From Dendrolimus kikuchii (Eukaryota; Arthropoda; Insecta; Lepidoptera; Lasiocampidae): a stretch of 64,000 bases of DNA. How positions within the stretch are numbered: the first letter of the stretch is position 1; every line of letters starts with the position of its first letter. This document shows positions 22,641 through 33,432 of this stretch, piece by piece. Made by a program: the position numbers and the translations under genes. Location: contig CM034402.1 of the NCBI GenBank assembly GCA_019925095.2, forward strand, positions 10,179,501 through 10,243,500, written 5' to 3'. The notes beneath the pieces are model-generated. The model made no database searches. It saw only the letters and a program-made list of their open reading frames with translations, and had not been told where the DNA came from.

Positions 22641-22894
22641 TAGAACAAATATTATAGGTGCTAAATACAATGCAACTTGTTCATTTAAGAAGTGCGTTAA
22701 GCGCGTACTCATCTGCGAGCCGTATTTGTAACCGGGCGGATACAGTAACGTGCTCTTATGTGTACACTGACATTGATCATCACTTTGTCGCCGCGGCACA
22801 CCGGCACGCAAGCCACTCACCTCGAGCTCGCGAGTGACGTACACACTATGACTTTTGGTTACAGTAACTGCAACGGTTACGGTTACGAGTAGCA

Positions 22895-23195
22895 GGTGAG
22901 TATGTCTTCTGCCAGTCCCTGTCCTCTGCTGGACGTAGCTCTCCCCAAGTTTGCGCCACATATCCCGGTCTCCCGTCTTCCACATCCAGTCCTTGCCGGT
23001 GACCTTGCACAGGTTGTCAGTTCATCGAGCTAGAGGGCGCCCCGCTACGTTTGCCGAGACGTGCTTTCCCTTCCAGGACACATTTGCACCATCGGCCGTC
23101 GGTCCTGCGACAGACGTGACCGGCCTCTGCCACTCCAACCTGCTAATTTTGCGAGCTACGTCGGTTACCTTCGCAGGTGTGAATGCGTCTTAAAA
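22895..23195 (-). mobile_element. LINE endonuclease/RT C-terminal fragment
   Basis: The minus strand, across frameshifts, reads TDVARKISRLEWQRPVTSVA, then ADGANVSWKGKHVSANVAGR and DWMWKTGDRDMWRKLGESYV ending QQRTG. This is the usual C-terminal end of a widespread insect non-LTR retrotransposon (RTE/Jockey-type). Coding is broken and 5' truncated. Confidence 0.7.
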
Positions 23196-24018
23196 ATATT
23201 TACTAAACCTCTTTAGAACAGAATTTTATTAAGGTAAATCCTTGCGTATTTTGAAATCAAACCGTTATTAGTAGTAGAAAAAAATACAGGTAACATTCTT
23301 GGAACATCTTCTGAGGCGAGTCTAAGTGATTACATTCGAGTCAGATTATCGCGAATATTTTAGTATTTCAAACAAAGACTTAATTTCATTTCATATAATA
23401 CACAAGTGTAATTTATGTTGATCCGAAGCTGACAGTGACAACAATCAAAAGAAAAAACAAAAAGAACATCGTCAGAAAAACAGAACTCCTTGAAAAAAGT
23501 GCTGAATTAAAGGAACGCGCCTAACAAATAGTCGATAGATAAATATCCCGGCAGGCACGTTCACAATCTGCCCCTTTTTTGCACAACACCTATACTTGGA
23601 TACATCTTCAACGTAGCAATATATCAACGGTTTGGTAATGCTCACGTTTCGTCTCATTTTTATAGTCCACGTACAAATACGTGGCGAGGATTTCTTAGCC
23701 ACTTTTTATACCTATACCGTATGAACAGTGCACGTATATAAGGGTGTTATTTATACAGCGATAAATTCACATGTAAAAAAGTATTAAAGATTTTATTTAT
23801 CACCGGAACTTAAATAATACAATATAATAATAGTGCATAATTCAACCTTACGTTGTAAATCGTGTTGGGGCAGAGTAAGAATTCGTGAAAAAGAAAAAGA
23901 TTTAAAAATAGAAAGTATGCATTAGTTTATGTTAAGGCTGCGTACACACGAGCCTACGAACATTCGGTAACATAAAAGGAATCCATACATTCGATCGTTC
24001 GATGAAACGTATTCATGT

Positions 24019-24960
24019 TTTTTTTTTGAGGCGAGGGAAAATGCTTAACCGATTTACGCACAAACTGGGTCGTTGCTAGGGGAACGACACGCGTCGGTCG
24101 GGGGCGATAACTCTGCAGCAATAGTATGCTCTTGGCAGTGCTCCGTCCGCGATCGACGTCACAGAATAGTGTGGAAGACTCCGAGCGTTGCTGCACGAGC
24201 GAGCAACCCCAATACCCACTAAAAACCCCCTCCTCCCTGTCGACCCTGCGCTTTTGTTTGTGTTAGAAAGGCTGAGATTTAGAACATAGTTACGCCCAGC
24301 CGATCCAGCGCAATAAAGTGCCTGGAGTGTGCCCTGGGAGAACACACCCCACTTTGTTGTGCGGGGGTAGAAGGTCCTTTGCTCTCCTAGCAAGCTAAAG
24401 GCCCCCCGCGGTAAACGGAACCTAACTCAGGGAGGGAAGTAATGCGCGTACCTGCCTCTCCGGGTGCCAGCTGAAGGCCGGCGACCTCGAGAAGACGCAT
24501 TAGTACGCGCTGCAGGACTTCTCTCCCTATCGCGTTCTGCGGCCTCCTTGAGTGACATTACTGTCTCGCAAAAAGTAACCGCAGCCCCCCAATTGTCGCC
24601 GCTCTGCAGCATGGCCTTGACCAGGTCGCAGAGCGAATCGACCGGACCTACGTGCGTCTCAAGTTCGAAACGCTGCGGTGCCCATGCGGCGCACTCGACT
24701 AGCGTGTGTAGCGCCGTGTCGGGCGCGCCGCACTGGCGGCAGTCCGGGGAAGGCAAGCAGCCCACAGTGCGATACAGATACTTATCGAAACATCCGTATC
24801 CGGTAAGTATCTGCGTCGTTCTGAAGGTCAGGGTGCCGCTGGTGCGGTTGACCCATTCCGTCAGCTGTGGCCTGATTGCATCCACCGTGTAGCCGCCATA
24901 GGCCGCAGGGCTGTCGAGCTCTTGAGACCAGACGGCGATCATGGAGGCGGTTTACCGCTT
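24019..24960 (-). mobile_element. R1-like LINE 3' end, best-preserved copy
   Basis: An open frame of 171 codons (24942-24427) ends the ORF of an R1-clade element. It contains LTFRTTQILTGYGCFDKYLY, then the zinc knuckle CRQCGAPDTALHTLVEC, AAWAPQRFELETHVGPVDSL, FCETVMSLKEAAERDRE and an Arg-rich tail. The 3' UTR of about 400 bases is GC-rich and ends TTTCCCTCGCCTC plus nine A, matching the R1-like copies at 0.9-2.5 kb. The 5' part is missing. The flanking sequence differs from TGCTTAGACC, so the family is not strictly specific to that site. Confidence 0.8.
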
Positions 24961-25009
24961 CCTGATCGCCTCGCTTTCGACCTGACAGAAGGTCAGGCCT
25001 CTAAAACGT

Positions 25010-27930
25010 ACTCATGATGAGCCAACAAAGGCCAGAAGCAGCGTAGCTAGTTAGTGTAGCGAATCCCCTTTATTGATTCAATGTTTACGCGGCATAACAC
25101 AACATTATCTATTGCACAGTGTAGGTAATATTCCGGAGACAGTAAAATTTATTTGTTTAATGGAATATAAATTAAATACCTAAGTACCTGACAGTAATTA
25201 CTTTTATAAGTCATGTTAGTGTAGTGATTAAGGTACCCGCGCTTACTTTCAATGACATGACAGTTTTTCGCTCGACAGTGTTTCGTTTTTTTTTGGTTTA
25301 AGCGGTTTCTAATCCTAGACGAGAAGTATGCACCAGTTAGGCAATCTTTCTAAGTATTTTTATTCTTACAAATATGTACTATTTGCTGATGGAGAAAGAA
25401 AATGTTATTACGAAACTCCACTACAATATTACCGATGTATAAAACATGTCATTCAGCCCTGGACAACCGAATATTGTCCATTATCTTAAAATATGGAGCA
25501 GGTGATTTGGACATTTATGGGATGCTCTTATATTAATTGTGTTTTTAACACGGTAGTTTTTTCTTAATCTATATGCGGTTACTCTTTACCGAATTGTAAT
25601 TAGTCTTAAAGCAAAAGGACATGTAAAAAACCAATACAGCACCCTATAAGTTATAATATTGTATAATCTTTGAAGTAAATTAATAAAAAAAGGTTATCGT
25701 CTGAAACAATATACTTACTTACAAAAAATATTGGGCATTCAAGCTTTTATACGGGGTAAAAAATAGGCGCTCATGAAGCAGATTTTGTAAGCTCAAACAT
25801 TTCCGTATATTACTTTTTAGTGAGTAGCAGTTTTGCCAGCAGCGGTAGGCGATTTTCTCAGCAACCCGATAAGGACGATCGCACACAATCGGTGCTTTTA
25901 GGAAAAGCAACAAAAAAAAATCGGATGCTTAATCTCGCGATCTTAATTATAAAACAATGATGGTGGTGTTGTTTAAATTGTTAAACTAAGCTTTCGCGAT
26001 ACGTAATGAATGCTGTGTTGGCAAGCAGCTAATATCTATTTATAGAAGATATCATGAAACTATAGTTGTAGTAATTACTCATATAATAATGCCATAATTT
26101 AATGGATTATATAAAACTATGTAAGTAATTGTATATGATATATTACTTTTACAGTTAAATTATCGGTAAAACGTATTTTATTAAGTAGTTGTATTGTTAT
26201 GAAAACCTCGTTCCTGCACACCATTCGCTGTTTAAAGATGGCGCCACTTGAGATACCAACCGTTTACGGAAATCGGTGGGTTTAAACGCAAAAATATAAA
26301 AACGACTAGTGCTTGTTGGAAAGTGAAGTGTAAAGTCGATGATTGGCATTGTATTTAGATGTGGAAAATGAAATAAAGTGTTGACATCGTGCATTGCATT
26401 TTTCTGAAGTTCGGCGTCTCACCATTGTAAGCGGTGATATATAAAAAAAAATCACCAGAAATATACGTATAATAAGAGATGAAATTAGTGTAGTGTTTAA
26501 ATTTAAAAATGTTCATTTATTTATAATGTTTATTTAGTTTAATTCTAAATGATGTTGTAATGTTATTTATACAAAATGTTAATGTTGAAGGCACCCGGGA
26601 GGAGTGCCGGTCGGAAATGCACTGAATGTTCCTTAATTTCGATTCGAAATAGATAGGTACTTATTACACGTTTATTATAAAGAAATATATCAAACCGAAC
26701 AATTACAGTGTCGTAAAGTTGGGTAACATAATAGCTACAAAAGTCGATGACTTAAGCATTCACGCACTTTACATTACATGTTATAAACATTTAATTGAAT
26801 AGAAATACCCATTGTTCAAAGTCAATTTGTCAATATATCACCCAATGAGATTATTTTATAACTTGCGCCAAAATTTATTCCTCACGAAGATTTGCGCGCA
26901 ATTGCTACGTACCATCTAAATATGCACTAAATAGTATCTATTTCGCAGACATTTCTTAATATCTAAGAGCAATTATAAAAGTCGCGGAAATTTGAAATCT
27001 AGCTATTGAATTATGGTAAAGCCATTTGGAAAGGTCGTCTGGTGTTGGTCACCGAAGCAAAAAGTTGTAATTGCTCAATGTATAAAGACAAACACGTTTA
27101 ATTTAAATACTAGAAGTTCGCATCCTGATATAAATAATGCTCTGCTAGTGTATATAAAGTAAAGTACACATACATAACAAATGCAGTATGCAGTAAATAA
27201 TCTTTACAATATGAACCTCAAGGTTACCAATGTGAGAAACCTACTAACTAACTTTGTTTGGTTAAGCGTGCGGAGTATGGGGTTCTATTAAAATGAGTGG
27301 ATGGTACAATCATAAAAATGTTTGCTAGTGTATGTACTCTAACCCTAAAATTAAGGGTACGTTGCCAGTGTGATATTCCGTTCTTGGCAACATAAAATTT
27401 CTCTGCTGTTTTGTAATCCGTCTGTAATCGTAAGATATGTTGCGTCAGAAATAGCAAGGAGCTTGTGTAAGCCAAAATAATATACCCTGTGGGAAATTCA
27501 CAGCTTACTTTGTTATTCAGTATTGATCCATCTAAACGATTGCTTGCTTGATAATCTTAGGAATGGGCAATCGTTTTACCTATTTATTACATAATTGAGT
27601 TATCTATAAATAAAATGAAATTTTAAACGTTTTAATATTGATCTCTGCATTAAGAATTTAAAACTGTATACATTTGTACGTATAGAACCACGTACATTAA
27701 AGGGTTATCTGAAGGCAACACACGATCACTGTTTTCATTTTAGTTATAAAAGCACCTAAGTTCTATTATCCCGAATTTTTTAGGAATGTTCAAACTCCTT
27801 AAGTCAACATTGAGGTCTCTTTTAAGATTTTGGAAACGACTTTGACTTATGTAAGATTAACTAAGAAACTTCATTGTGATTTTTACAGTCCTCTGTTCAT
27901 CCGTGCAAGAATGACGAAAGAATATCTACT
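25010..27930. other. Unassigned intron sequence
   Basis: Nearly 3 kb of AT-rich sequence with no exon, repeat or RNA gene that I can support. Short frames present are not recognisable. Confidence 0.5.
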
Positions 27931-27934
27931 GATT

Positions 27935-28165
27935 TCTGCGGCCGGGCGGCCTGTCGTAAGAAACGACAAAAAACCCACAACCAGATTGGTAGGGTATTTG
28001 CCATCTGCATGGCTACCGCTCCTGGTCTAGAATATGGCGTCAGTGGCCAGGTTCCAATCCCCATCTACGAGCCCGGCACCACGTTGCCAGTATCTCCGGG
28101 TTGCAAATGTCCATAGGTGATAATAATCACTTTCCATTATTAATAGGGTTGCGGACATATGTTAT
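27935..28165 (+). repeat. SINE-like repeat, copy 2
   Basis: ggcggcctgtcgtaagaaac, then ggtagggtatttgccatctg, cagtggccaggttccaatcc and ttgcaaatgtccataggtga. Same family as 22388-22640, opposite orientation, with a degraded end. Confidence 0.65.
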
Positions 28166-28564
28166 AAGAAGTCCTTATACTATACATATACCAGAACAGG
28201 CCTTAAAATAACACATAAGTCTTAAAATATCGTGACAGATATAGTTTAAAATTACTTTCCAAACAATAAATAATTAATGCGATATTTGTATATCGAATAA
28301 TACTACCCATTATCTTAAAGAACGCTTTGACTTTATTTCGTACTCCCATAGCTTCAGGCTTTCTACTAAACTGAAACTGAACACCTCTGCGCATAGTTCA
28401 AATTTCTACAATAATTCTTTTATCGTCAAGGCTATAAAGCTTTGGAACTCACTGCCAATTGCGATCAGACAAGCAAAATCATTACCAATATTTAAAACGA
28501 TGATCAGAAAATATTACCTGTCCTTAGAATATGATGATATTTAAATGTATGTAAATATATAATA

Positions 28565-29808
28565 GGTTGGGGAAAAAGTCTTTTCGCATATAGTATGAAT
28601 GAACTTGTAATAAGATCTCTTTGGCTATTTGTATCTGGCTGGTTTTGGTATAATTAAAAACTTTAATTTTAAAGAAGACAATTCCAAATTAAAATTAGAA
28701 TAATGTGTGATTTTCATTTGTTTTTCTTATTGTTAAAATGAATGAATCTAATGAAGAAATTCGATACATTTTAAAATTTTACTACAAAAAAGGTAAAAAT
28801 GCAACACAAGCCGCGAAAAAAATTTGTGATGTTTATGGACCTAATGCAGTATCTGTGAGAGTAGCGCAATTTTGGTTTAAGCGTTTTCAATCCGGAAATT
28901 TTGATATCAAAGATGCACGTCGCTCTGGTCGCCCTGTTACGGACAAAGATCGGCATATTAATAGTTACGATGTAGCTGGAGAACTGGGAATTGACCACAA
29001 AACGGTTTTCGCGCTTATTAAAAAAGCTGGGTACACAAAAAAGCTATATATTTGGGTGCTTCATGAGCTCACTGAAAGAAAGCTAATGAACCGTGTACTC
29101 ATTTGTGATTCTTTATTACGACGTAATGAAACCGAACCATTTTTGAAGAAGCTGAAAACTGGTGATGCAAACTGGATCACGTACGACAAGAACGTGCGAA
29201 AAAGATCGTGGTCAAAGGCCGGTCAGGCTTCACAGACTGTGGCGAAACCCAGGTTAACTCGCAACAAGGTGATGCTGTGTGTATGGTGGGATTGGAAGGA
29301 CACTGTTCATTATGAGCGGTTACCGCCAGGCAGGACCATCGATTCTGAACTGTACTGCGAACAACTGATGAGATTAAAGCAAAAAGTTGAGAGAAAGCGC
29401 CCGGAATTCATCAACAGAAGGTGTGTGGTTTTTCACCATGATAACGCTAGACCTCACACATCTTTAGCCACTCAGCAAAAATTACGAGAGTTTGGCTGGG
29501 AGATGTTAATGCATCCGCCGTATAATCCTGACCTTGCACCTTCAGATTTTCACCTGTTTCGGTCTCTGCAGAATTCCTTAGGCAGTGTCAGGTTAACATC
29601 ACGAGAGGACTGCCAAAACCACTTGTCGCAGTTTTTTGATCAGAAGCCCCAAAATTTTTATAGCAATGGTATCACGTCCCTACCTACAAGATGGCAAAAA
29701 GTTATCCAACAAAATGGCACCTATACACTTTAGTCAAATGTAAATAAACTTTATAAAAAAAACCTTTCTAATTTTTATATAAAATGCGAAGAAACTTTTT
29801 CCCCAACC
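28565..29808 (+). mobile_element. Near-intact mariner element with TIRs and TA duplication
   Basis: Inverted ends GGTTGGGGAAAAAGTCTTTT and the complement of aaactttttccccaacc, with TA at 28563-28564 and 29809-29810. The 1244-base length is typical of mariner. One open transposase frame fills the interior. The element is inserted in the 3' UTR of the LINE at 28395-30040. Confidence 0.95.
28738..29733 (+). CDS. mariner transposase, 331 aa, catalytic triad retained
   Basis: Cut-and-paste transposase that binds its TIRs and integrates at TA. An N-terminal HTH (about residues 20-60) is followed by GRP (64-66) and a second HTH around YDVAGELGIDHKTVFALI (77-94). The catalytic acidic residues are D143 (TGDANW), D235 (HHDNARPH) and D270 (APSDFHLF). 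D235 and D270 are 34 residues apart, giving the DD34D spacing of mariner. Oddities: mariner transposases are usually near 345 residues, and the linker between GRP and the second HTH is about 10-14 residues short. The WVPHEL motif reads WVLHEL, and GDEKW reads GDANW. The frame is intact but activity is doubtful. Start chosen at the first ATG, with HTH following. Confidence 0.93.
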   Translation: MNESNEEIRYILKFYYKKGKNATQAAKKICDVYGPNAVSVRVAQFWFKRFQSGNFDIKDARRSGRPVTDKDRHINSYDVAGELGIDHKTVFALIKKAGYTKKLYIWVLHELTERKLMNRVLICDSLLRRNETEPFLKKLKTGDANWITYDKNVRKRSWSKAGQASQTVAKPRLTRNKVMLCVWWDWKDTVHYERLPPGRTIDSELYCEQLMRLKQKVERKRPEFINRRCVVFHHDNARPHTSLATQQKLREFGWEMLMHPPYNPDLAPSDFHLFRSLQNSLGSVRLTSREDCQNHLSQFFDQKPQNFYSNGITSLPTRWQKVIQQNGTYTL

Positions 29809-30169
29809 TAATATTTATCTATAAAAATTTATATATTTATTCCTAGAATATAAAAAAAATGTACTATATATTATGTATACCACCATCATCATTATATTCT
29901 CAATTAATTCCTGGGGTTGTCTGGAAGAGATCGCTTTTTAGCGACAAGACCGACCTTTGTGCATAATGAGACATAGTTTTAGTCTGTAAGTTCTTTTTTT
30001 GTATTGGTGCAAAATAAAGAGTTATTGATTGATTGATCGATTAATTTGTCTCCTTTTACTCGTAGCTACTTATGACGTCGTAAGTTAGTACAAAATCTAT
30101 AAGGCTGCGACGGTCTGTGTCGTATCCAAAAGTTGAATTTAGTATCCATTGATACTATCCAAACATTTG

Positions 30170-30345
30170 TGTGAGCAGTACACGCGCAGTAGAAGTGAAG
30201 CAAAGTGTGACAAGGGGTGGGAGGAATTCTAAATTTTATGATATCATTTGTATATTATATCGTTATAATATATATAAGCTTTAAAACACCAAATTTGAAG
30301 CATTAACGAAAATCTTCAAAACATTTCCAACTCTATCTTTATCAG
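30170..30345 (+). repeat. Composite of two repeat fragments
   Basis: The stretch gtgagcagtacacgcgcagt plus agaagtgaag matches the 'gcagttcacacgcagtag' family (41022, 45820, 55392). It runs into gacaaggggtgggagg...attaacgaaaatcttcaaaa, which matches the interior of the MITE at 9945-10332. No coding. Confidence 0.5.
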
Positions 30346-30369
30346 CAGTGTTTAAAGTATTAAAAATAA

Positions 30370-30495
30370 TATATTCTATCTCATTCTTCAGGATTAGTCC
30401 TATAGATTTATGTGTTTATGTATTTTTAGTGTCGCTTTTTCCTTTCATCGAGTTTCAAATCACGATGATTCTAAAGAAGTTTCACTTCAAAAATT
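30370..30495 (+). repeat. Dispersed repeat (ttcacttcaaaaa end)
   Basis: attagtcctatagatttatg, tttagtgtcgctttttcctt and ttctaaagaagtttcacttc. Same family as 15900-16150 and 41640-41960. Confidence 0.55.
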
Positions 30496-30534
30496 CAATA
30501 TCCGTAATTAACTACGTATATAGTGGCCACTCTT

Positions 30535-30697
30535 AATGTATTTAATACACCATTATACAACGTCATAGATAGATAACACTTTACTGCTCACTAAAATAAT
30601 CAATTACCAAAAAATGCATAATTACACACAATACTCCTTGGTAAAACAACAGCCGGACTTATCGATAAAAGCGATCTCTTCCAGGCAACCTAGCTTA
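30535..30697 (-). repeat. LINE 3' tail fragment, minus strand
   Basis: The complement reads ggttgcctggaagagatcgc, then ttttatcgataagtccggc, matching the 3' UTR that ends near 30040. Truncated. Confidence 0.55.
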
Positions 30698-32159
30698 TTT
30701 TTCATATCCGTAGATACTGCAGTATTTTTATGCTGCGGCTGCACCTACATTAGTGTTAAGATTTAGACTGTGGCCGAATGCGTCTTAATGAATAAAACAA
30801 TATTTCATTTACATAGCAGCTAGCTCCAGCCTCTTATAATATCTTTTGTATAACTTTTTTATCTTGCCAAACGTGTAAGGAATTTATAGAGATACTAGAG
30901 TTTACCCCGTGGCTGCGGCGCGGGTCAACCTCTAGTGCGTGTCTCTTGTTTAAAGAGCAAGTAGTACAGGTTACATTGTATTAAATTTTTATGTATTTGC
31001 CCCCGAAAGATTCACTTGATTTTATATCGCAAACTATACCACCCCCGTCTATATGTAAACTACATAAATGACAGAAGTTGACAAAAAGAGAAAAGAGAAA
31101 AGAGCTTTTCTTTCTTTTTAATATGTCTTTGTCTTATCGAGTCGATATCCACCGTTTGCTACAACTCCATTAATTCTTCGAAAAGTAATTGTATAACATA
31201 CTTCTGTATAAAATTTATTGAAAAAAAAGTTTGAAATGGATATACAAGAATTTTTTTTGAGTTTATTGCCGCTTCTAATTCTTAACAGCAGTAACACATT
31301 GCGAATCGGTCTATATAGAATAGGAAGCAAATTTTAAATTTTAATCTATATGTATGACCTTCCAAAGTGTTCTCTACTAGAATTTATTTTGAATAAAAAC
31401 TTTTGAATTTGAATTTAAAGTGTTAAAAAATAACCCCGGTAACGAATAGCTACTTTACTGACAATATTGCATCTCAAATAACGCATTAAACCCATCGCCA
31501 TGTGTGCGTGAAACGTATCTGTAACACTATCGCAGATGAAACTGCGCCTTGAGAAAAACGGCTGTGACACATAAACAGATACAATAAGGACAAAGGTCCA
31601 GATCTAGATGCTAGAAACGAACATGACGGATGTATAAGTGTTCCGTGCTAGCTGAAATGGCTACGGAAGCCTAAAAAATGGTCCCAATAATTTAGATACG
31701 AGGAAATTACTTATCTCCTATCGTTATTGAGGGCTTAGTGGCGCAAAATTTAAATCGTCCGAGCTGGTTGAGGATACTTAATCCCTTTATTAACCCTAAA
31801 ATCCAAATAATCCTGCACCCATAACCCAATATTGGGCTTTTCGTGTTTCTCATAAATCGAGCGGACATTATTGACCGTAGTCCAGTATTTTTAACAAAAT
31901 AAAGCAAAATCGCCACTGCCGCAGCTGGCTATCGTCCAAAAAGTTTGGCGTCTTAGAGCATTGACTCGTGTTGCCAATTATTTTAAAAAGGATGGAATCT
32001 CAATAATACATTATTTCTCTAATTAAAAAAATATCTAACTTTGATTTTTGTGATTCTTAAAAAAATTAAAGATTATTATTATAAATATATATAATATTTT
32101 TATCTACTTTGAGTTAATATTTCAAAATAATAAATAAATTTGTCAAAAAGTAAATCCCT

Positions 32160-32505
32160 ATTAATATTATAAATGCGAAAGTAACTCTGTCTGTCTGTTC
32201 CGTTTTCACGTAAAAACTACTGGACCGATTTGGCTGAAACTCAGTATATATATATTTTCGATGCCGAGAATGAACATAGGATATTTTTTATCCCGAAAAA
32301 TGGAATAGTTTCCGGGATAAAAATATATTTGTCTTTTTGTTTGTTATCCTTTTATGGAAAGACTATTGGACAGATTTGGCTGAAACTCGGTACATATATA
32401 ATTTGAATACCGAGAGTGGCCAAGGGATACTTTTTATCCCGGATAATGGGATACATTTTGGGATAGATTTATGTAAAGTTTATCCCGGAAACTAGGACTG
32501 ATTTT
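32160..32505 (+). repeat. Helitron/SINE-like repeat with internal duplication
   Basis: Starts ttaatattataaatgcgaaa followed by ctctgtctgtctgt, a common start for short repeats in Lepidoptera. The module 'gatttggctgaaactcagta...tttttatcccg' occurs twice about 130-140 bases apart. It leads directly into the minisatellite. Confidence 0.5.
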
Positions 32506-32519
32506 TGTGATTTTGTCCA

Positions 32520-33432
32520 TTTCGTCCACTGGGTCTACTGGGTACACTTGGACCACTGTGTCCACTTGGTCCGCTTGGTCAACTGGGTCCACTTGGTCCA
32601 CTGGGTCCACTTGGTCCACTGGGTCCACTTGGTCCACTGGGCCCACTTGGTCCACTGGGTCCACTTGGTCCACTGGGTCCACTTGGTCCACTGGGTCCAC
32701 TTGGTCCACTGGGTCCACTTGGTCCACTGGGTCCACTTGGTCCACTGGGTCCACTTGGTCCACTGGGCCCATTTGGTCCACTGGGTCCACGTGGTCCACT
32801 GAGTTTACTGGGTCCACTGGGTCCATTTGGAATACAGCTTACTGGGTCCACTGGGTCCACTTAGACTACTGGGCCCACTTGGTCCACTGGGTCCACTTGG
32901 TCCACTGAGTTTACTGGGTCCACTGGGTCCATTTGGAATACAGCCTACTGGGTCCACTGGGTCCACTTAGACTACTGAGTCCACTGGGTCCACTTGAACT
33001 GCTGGGTCCACTGGGTCTATTTGGTCCACTGGACTCACTGGGTCCACTGGAACCACTGGGTCCACTAGGTCCGTTGGGTCCACTGGGTCTACTAGGTCCG
33101 TTGGGTCCACTGGGTCCACTGGGTCCAGTTGGTCCATTGGGTCCATTGTGTCCACTTGGTCCACTGAGTTTACTGGGTCCACTGGGTCCATTTGGAACAC
33201 TTAGCCTACTGGGTCAACTGGGTCCACTTAGACTGCTGGGTCCACTGGGCCCACTGGGTCCACTTAGACTACTGGGTCCACTTGAACCACTGGGTCCACT
33301 GGGTCTACTTGGTCCACTGGACTCACTGGGTCCACTTGGTCCACTAGGTCCGTTGGGTCCACTGGGTCCACTTTGTCCACTGGGTCCAGTTGGTCCGCTG
33401 GGTCCACTTGGTCCACTTGGTCCATGTTATCT
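32520..33432. repeat. 9-bp-unit minisatellite (ACTGGGTCC / ACTTGGTCC)
   Basis: About 910 bases, roughly 100 units. From 32580 to about 32790 the 18-mer ACTTGGTCCACTGGGTCC is nearly perfect. After that the array is more varied, with a higher-order block (ctgagtttactgggtcc...atttggaatacagc) repeated 106 bases apart near 32829 and 32935 and again, altered, near 33190. Because 9 is divisible by 3, long open frames appear on both strands (Gly-Pro-Ser, Gly-Pro-Leu, Asp-Pro-Val-Asp-Gln repeats). These are not supported as genes. Confidence 0.97.

Larger units (their letters stand above)
28395..30040 (+). mobile_element. LINE 3' end, split by a mariner insertion
   Basis: At about 28409-28551 the plus strand reads NNSFIVKAIKLWNSLPIAI, then RQAKSLPIFKTMIRKYYLSL and EYDDI-stop, the C-terminus of a Jockey/CR1-type RT ORF. 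After the mariner (28565-29808) the same 3' UTR resumes: ggttgtctggaagagatcgc, tttttagcgacaagaccgac, a gcaaaataaagag signal and a (GATT)n tail ending near 30040. Fragments of this tail at 12190, 30655 and 39105 show it is a family. Confidence 0.72.

Noticed and set aside
24464..24892. 142-codon plus-strand frame
   Set aside because: Antisense shadow of the R1-like LINE ORF, which carries the recognisable zinc knuckle on the minus strand.
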